From Rhodobacteraceae bacterium UBA6273 (GTDB lineage: Bacteria; Pseudomonadota; Alphaproteobacteria; Rhodobacterales; Rhodobacteraceae), in NCBI GenBank assembly GCA_002440625.1, contig DJUV01000145.1, positions 1 to 17,791 on the forward strand: DNA of 17,791 nucleotides, read 5' to 3'. The first letter of the stretch is position 1, and every line of letters starts with the position of its first letter. The translations under genes were made by a program, and so were the position numbers. Below are positions 14,606 through 17,791 of the stretch, in pieces. Below the pieces are notes generated by a model that was not told the DNA's origin, did no database searches, and worked only from the letters and a program-made list of their open reading frames with translations.

Positions 14606-15745
14606 ATGTCTGCCCCTTCCCCCATCTCGCGGCTTTCCTCGGCCCTGCCGTTCTGGCTGTCGCTCGCCCTGATCCCTCTCGCCGCCATCGGCGCGATCCG
14701 GGGCGGCTGGACCGTTCTCCTCCTGCCGATCTACGGCTGGATCGGCGTCACGCTTCTTGACGCGGCCTTCGGCCAGAACCACGGCAACCCCGATCCGTTG
14801 ACGCCGGACGGGGAGCTTTTCTGGTACCGGCTCATTACCCTGATCTGGTTCCCGATCCAGTTCATCGTCCTTTATTCGTTGATCTGGTACGCCACCCGCG
14901 CCGATCACCTCGGGACCGCCGAAAAGATCGGCCTCTTCTTCGGCATGGGCGTGATCTCCGGCTCCGTCGGCATCAACTATTCGCATGAACTGATGCACCA
15001 GAAGAACCGGGTCGAGCGCTGGCTGGGCGATCTTCTCCTGGCGACGGTGATGTACAGCCATTTCCGGACCGAGCATCTTCTGGTCCATCACCGCTATGTC
15101 GGCACCCCGCGCGACGCGGTGTCGGCGCGCTACAACGAAGGTTTCCACCGCGCCTTCTTCCGCGTCCTTCGCGACGGGCCGGGATCGGCCTGGCGGGCGG
15201 AAACACAACTGCTGGCGAGGGCGGGGCGGAACCCAAGGCATCGGTCGAACCCGTTCTGGCGCTACATGCTGCTTCAGGCCGGCGCACTTGCCCTGGCGCT
15301 GACGCTCGGCGGGTGGGAGGGCGTTGCGCTCTTCCTCACACAGGCCTTCGTCGCCATCTGGCAGCTCGAACTCGTCAACTACATCGAGCATTACGGCCTG
15401 ACCCGCCGCCATCTTGGCGAGGGGCGCTACGAACATGTCCAGCCTCGCCATTCCTGGAATGCCGATCACAGGGTGTCGAACTGGCTCCTCATCAACCTGC
15501 AGCGCCATTCCGACCACCACTGGAAGCCCGACCGCCGCTTCCCGCTGCTGCAGACCTATGTAGCCGGCGAGGCACCGCAACTGCCCTTTGGCTATCCGGC
15601 GATGACCGCGCTCGCCATGATCCCGCCCCTTTGGCGGCGGCGGATGAACCCGCGCGTCCGCGACTGGCGCCGGCAGTTCTACCCCGACATCGAGGATTGG
15701 TCGGCCTACAACGCCGGGGCAAACCCGATGCCGCGCGGATCATGA
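14606..15745 (+). CDS. alkB: AlkB-type integral-membrane alkane 1-monooxygenase
   Basis: A 379-residue membrane-bound diiron hydroxylase of the AlkB family, which oxidises the terminal carbon of alkanes or fatty-acyl chains using electrons from rubredoxin. Several hydrophobic segments (about 13-30, 34-52, 76-95, 108-122, 220-255) hold the histidine boxes on the cytoplasmic side. These are HELMH (127-131), EHLLVHH (156-162) and LQRHSDHH (298-305), with the additional NYIEHYG (258-264) signature. Most AlkB proteins read EHxxGHH at box 2; Val replaces Gly here, a variant I recall from other Rhodobacteraceae proteins. The ATG at 14606 has AGGAG six bases ahead; an upstream in-frame ATG lies inside mutY and is rejected. 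No rubredoxin or rubredoxin reductase is nearby, so electron donors must be encoded elsewhere. The Cls gene begins four bases after its stop. Confidence 0.9.
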   Translation: MSAPSPISRLSSALPFWLSLALIPLAAIGAIRGGWTVLLLPIYGWIGVTLLDAAFGQNHGNPDPLTPDGELFWYRLITLIWFPIQFIVLYSLIWYATRADHLGTAEKIGLFFGMGVISGSVGINYSHELMHQKNRVERWLGDLLLATVMYSHFRTEHLLVHHRYVGTPRDAVSARYNEGFHRAFFRVLRDGPGSAWRAETQLLARAGRNPRHRSNPFWRYMLLQAGALALALTLGGWEGVALFLTQAFVAIWQLELVNYIEHYGLTRRHLGEGRYEHVQPRHSWNADHRVSNWLLINLQRHSDHHWKPDRRFPLLQTYVAGEAPQLPFGYPAMTALAMIPPLWRRRMNPRVRDWRRQFYPDIEDWSAYNAGANPMPRGS

Positions 15746-15749
15746 CCGC

Positions 15750-17177
15750 ATGACATTCCAGAATGCCGCAATCGTCCTAATCGTCCTCGTCTTTCAGGCG
15801 ACCGGTGTCGTCTTCGCCTTCCGCGCCATGCGCCATGCCCGCACGCCGCAAGGGGCCGTTGGCTGGGTCGTCTTCCTTCTGACGGCACCCTTTGCGGCGG
15901 TGCCGGCCTTCCTTTTCTTCGGCCACAAACGCTTCTTCGGCTACATCGCGATGCGACGCGAGATGCGGCGGACCATCGCCCGCGTCACCAGCGAAATCTC
16001 CCGCAACGCACCGGCCGATATGGCGCGGCTTGGCGATCGCCGAAAGACCGTCACCGCGTTTGAGGCGCTGAGCGAACACAAGGTCCTCTGCGGCAACTCG
16101 GCCCGACTCCTTATCGATGGCGAAGCGACTTTCGCCGAGATTTTCGCTGCCATCGACCGGGCAGAGCACTACGTCCTGATCCAGTTCTACACCATCCGCG
16201 ACGACGAGATCGGCCGCGATCTTGCCCGCCATCTGGCGGAAAGGGCGCGGGCGGGGGTGAAGGTGAAGGTGCTTTATGACGGGATCGGCAGCGTTGGTTT
16301 GCCGTGGCTCTACATCGAGGATCTGCGCGCCGCAGGGGTTGAGATCCTGAACTTTCACGCCCAGACCGGCAGCCGCAACCGCTTTCAGGTCAACTTCCGC
16401 AATCATCGCAAGATCGTCGTGGTTGACGGTGTGACCGGGTTCATCGGCGGCCTGAATGTCGGCGACGAATACATGGGCCGGTCGCGAAGCTTCGGCCATT
16501 GGCGCGACACGCATCTGAGGCTTGACGGGCCGGTCGTGGCGCAGGTGCAACTTGCCTTTGCCGAAGACTGGTACTGGGCCACGCGCGAAGCGATCGAGGC
16601 CGAATGGCGCCCGCCGCCCGGCGCCGGAGGAACGGACGTCCTGATCCTTTCGACCGGCCCTTCCGACCGCCACGAATCCGGCAGCCTCTATTTCTGCAAC
16701 GCGATCAACGCGGCGGCGGAGCGGCTCTGGATCGCCACGCCCTATTTCGTGCCGGATGTGGATATCCTGAACGCGCTGAAGCTCGCCTCGCTCCGCGGCG
16801 TCGACGTGCGCATCCTTGTCCCTGACAAGCGGGATCACTGGCTGGTCTGGCTTGCCGCCTTTTCCTATTTCGACGAAGTGCGCCGAGCCGGGGTGAAGAT
16901 ATTCCGCTATCAGGGCGGCTTCATGCATTCGAAGATGCTGGTCGTCGATGACTGGATGGCCTCGGTCGGGACGCTGAACCTTGATAACCGCTCCTGCCGG
17001 CTGAACTTCGAACAGACCGCCATCATCTTCGACAATGCCTTTGCCGCCGAGGTGGCAGAGGTGCTGGAAGCGGACATGGCGCGGGCCAAGCAGTACAAGA
17101 CCAACTTCCGCGACATATCGCACCGGTTCATCCGCTACGCGGCGCCGGTCGCGCGGCTTTTCGCGCCGATCCTCTGA
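15750..17177 (+). CDS. Cardiolipin synthase-type phospholipase D
   Basis: A 475-residue protein matching bacterial cardiolipin synthases, which join two phosphatidylglycerol molecules at the inner membrane. Two N-terminal membrane helices (about 5-25 and 36-57) are followed by the short cytoplasmic link FFGHKRFFGY. Two HKD phospholipase D motifs follow: H219-x-K221-x4-D226 in NHRKIVVVDG, followed by GFIGGLN, and H393-x-K395-x4-D400 in MHSKMLVVDD, followed by SVGTLNLDNRS. Length and order match ClsA-type enzymes. The ATG at 15750 lies four bases after the alkB stop and has only a weak binding site, so it is probably translated through coupling with alkB. It converges on ccrM, separated by two hairpins. 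The choice between ClsA and ClsB subtypes is not resolvable by eye, although the two membrane helices favour ClsA. Confidence 0.9.
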   Translation: MTFQNAAIVLIVLVFQATGVVFAFRAMRHARTPQGAVGWVVFLLTAPFAAVPAFLFFGHKRFFGYIAMRREMRRTIARVTSEISRNAPADMARLGDRRKTVTAFEALSEHKVLCGNSARLLIDGEATFAEIFAAIDRAEHYVLIQFYTIRDDEIGRDLARHLAERARAGVKVKVLYDGIGSVGLPWLYIEDLRAAGVEILNFHAQTGSRNRFQVNFRNHRKIVVVDGVTGFIGGLNVGDEYMGRSRSFGHWRDTHLRLDGPVVAQVQLAFAEDWYWATREAIEAEWRPPPGAGGTDVLILSTGPSDRHESGSLYFCNAINAAAERLWIATPYFVPDVDILNALKLASLRGVDVRILVPDKRDHWLVWLAAFSYFDEVRRAGVKIFRYQGGFMHSKMLVVDDWMASVGTLNLDNRSCRLNFEQTAIIFDNAFAAEVAEVLEADMARAKQYKTNFRDISHRFIRYAAPVARLFAPIL

Positions 17178-17182
17178 GGGTG

Positions 17183-17220
17183 AAAAAAGGCCCCGCCGGG
17201 GGTGCAATCCGGGCGGGGCC
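17183..17220 (-). terminator. Intrinsic terminator for ccrM
   Basis: A perfect 9-base stem, GGCCCCGCC (17189-17197) with GGCGGGGCC (17212-17220) and a 14-base loop. On the minus strand it is followed directly by TTTTTT (17183-17188). It lies about 47 bases after the ccrM stop codon and 11 bases after the end of the convergent cls gene. On the plus strand the hairpin is not followed by T residues, so it acts mainly for ccrM. Confidence 0.85.
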
Positions 17221-17226
17221 AAGTTC

Positions 17227-17251
17227 GTGCCACGGGCAGATGCCCAGGCAC
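17227..17251 (-). other. Second hairpin between the ccrM stop and its terminator
   Basis: Nested arms GTGCC/GGCAC (17227-17231, 17247-17251) and GGGC/GCCC (17234-17237, 17242-17245), with a small internal loop. It begins about 15 bases after the ccrM stop codon and precedes the terminator on the ccrM transcript. It may protect the mRNA 3' end or stall polymerase. Confidence 0.4.
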
Positions 17252-17266
17252 CGGCGGTAACCTATG

Positions 17267-17791
<525 letters not shown>

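Noticed and set aside
15777..17222. 481-codon minus-strand open frame opposite the cardiolipin synthase gene
   Set aside because: It would start within the ccrM terminator hairpin and lies wholly opposite a gene with intact HKD motifs.

Overview
The window reads as an ordinary chromosomal segment of a Rhodobacteraceae-type alphaproteobacterium. The reasons are the uniformly high-GC coding sequence, a CcrM-type GANTC adenine methyltransferase, DUF2125 and DUF4170 proteins, an HspQ protein, and the blocks cysQ-like/DUF4170/kdtA-like/lpxK and mutY/dciA/dsbA. I recognise the genus-level affinity only from protein families, not from a marker gene. I see no rRNA, tRNA, CRISPR array, insertion sequence, prophage gene or defence system. 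No gene-free stretch exceeds 300 bases; the largest are 1640-1885 and 3798-4010.

Region 1 (1-2212). The 3' end of a YfcG/YghU-like glutathione S-transferase is followed by lolA (periplasmic lipoprotein carrier). A lytic-transglycosylase lipoprotein converges on lolA, with overlapping stop codons. The hspQ gene diverges from the transglycosylase across a 246-base gap holding a promoter-like sequence and an operator-like dyad.

Region 2 (2217-4625, minus strand). A cytoplasmic gamma-glutamyltransferase-like Ntn hydrolase lies downstream of a short crotonase-fold protein that lacks both hydratase glutamates. The gap between them holds a strong hairpin terminator, direct repeats and a palindrome that covers the ribosome binding site of the hydrolase gene.

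Region 3 (4730-11035, plus strand). A secreted DUF2125 protein, pmbA/tldE, an inositol-monophosphatase/CysQ-family phosphatase with a TTG start inside pmbA, DUF4170, a divergent Kdo-transferase homologue and lpxK run in one direction. The last three form a tight lipid A/Kdo unit with a candidate promoter before DUF4170. The kdtA-like protein has lost the canonical catalytic glutamate and several donor-site motifs.

Region 4 (11032-13422, minus strand). dciA, a dsbA-type oxidoreductase and a CaiB/BaiF class III CoA-transferase are packed with 3-base gaps. The CoA-transferase converges on lpxK, again with overlapping stop codons.

Region 5 (13507-17791). mutY, alkB (membrane alkane hydroxylase) and a cardiolipin-synthase-type phospholipase D run on the plus strand. 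They meet the 3' part of ccrM on the minus strand at an intrinsic terminator. The overall theme is envelope construction (LolA, transglycosylase, LpxK, Kdo transferase-like, DsbA, Cls) plus DNA maintenance (DciA, MutY, CcrM). No clearly new system is present; the most unusual items are the two enzyme homologues with missing catalytic residues and several dyads in the short intergenic regions.
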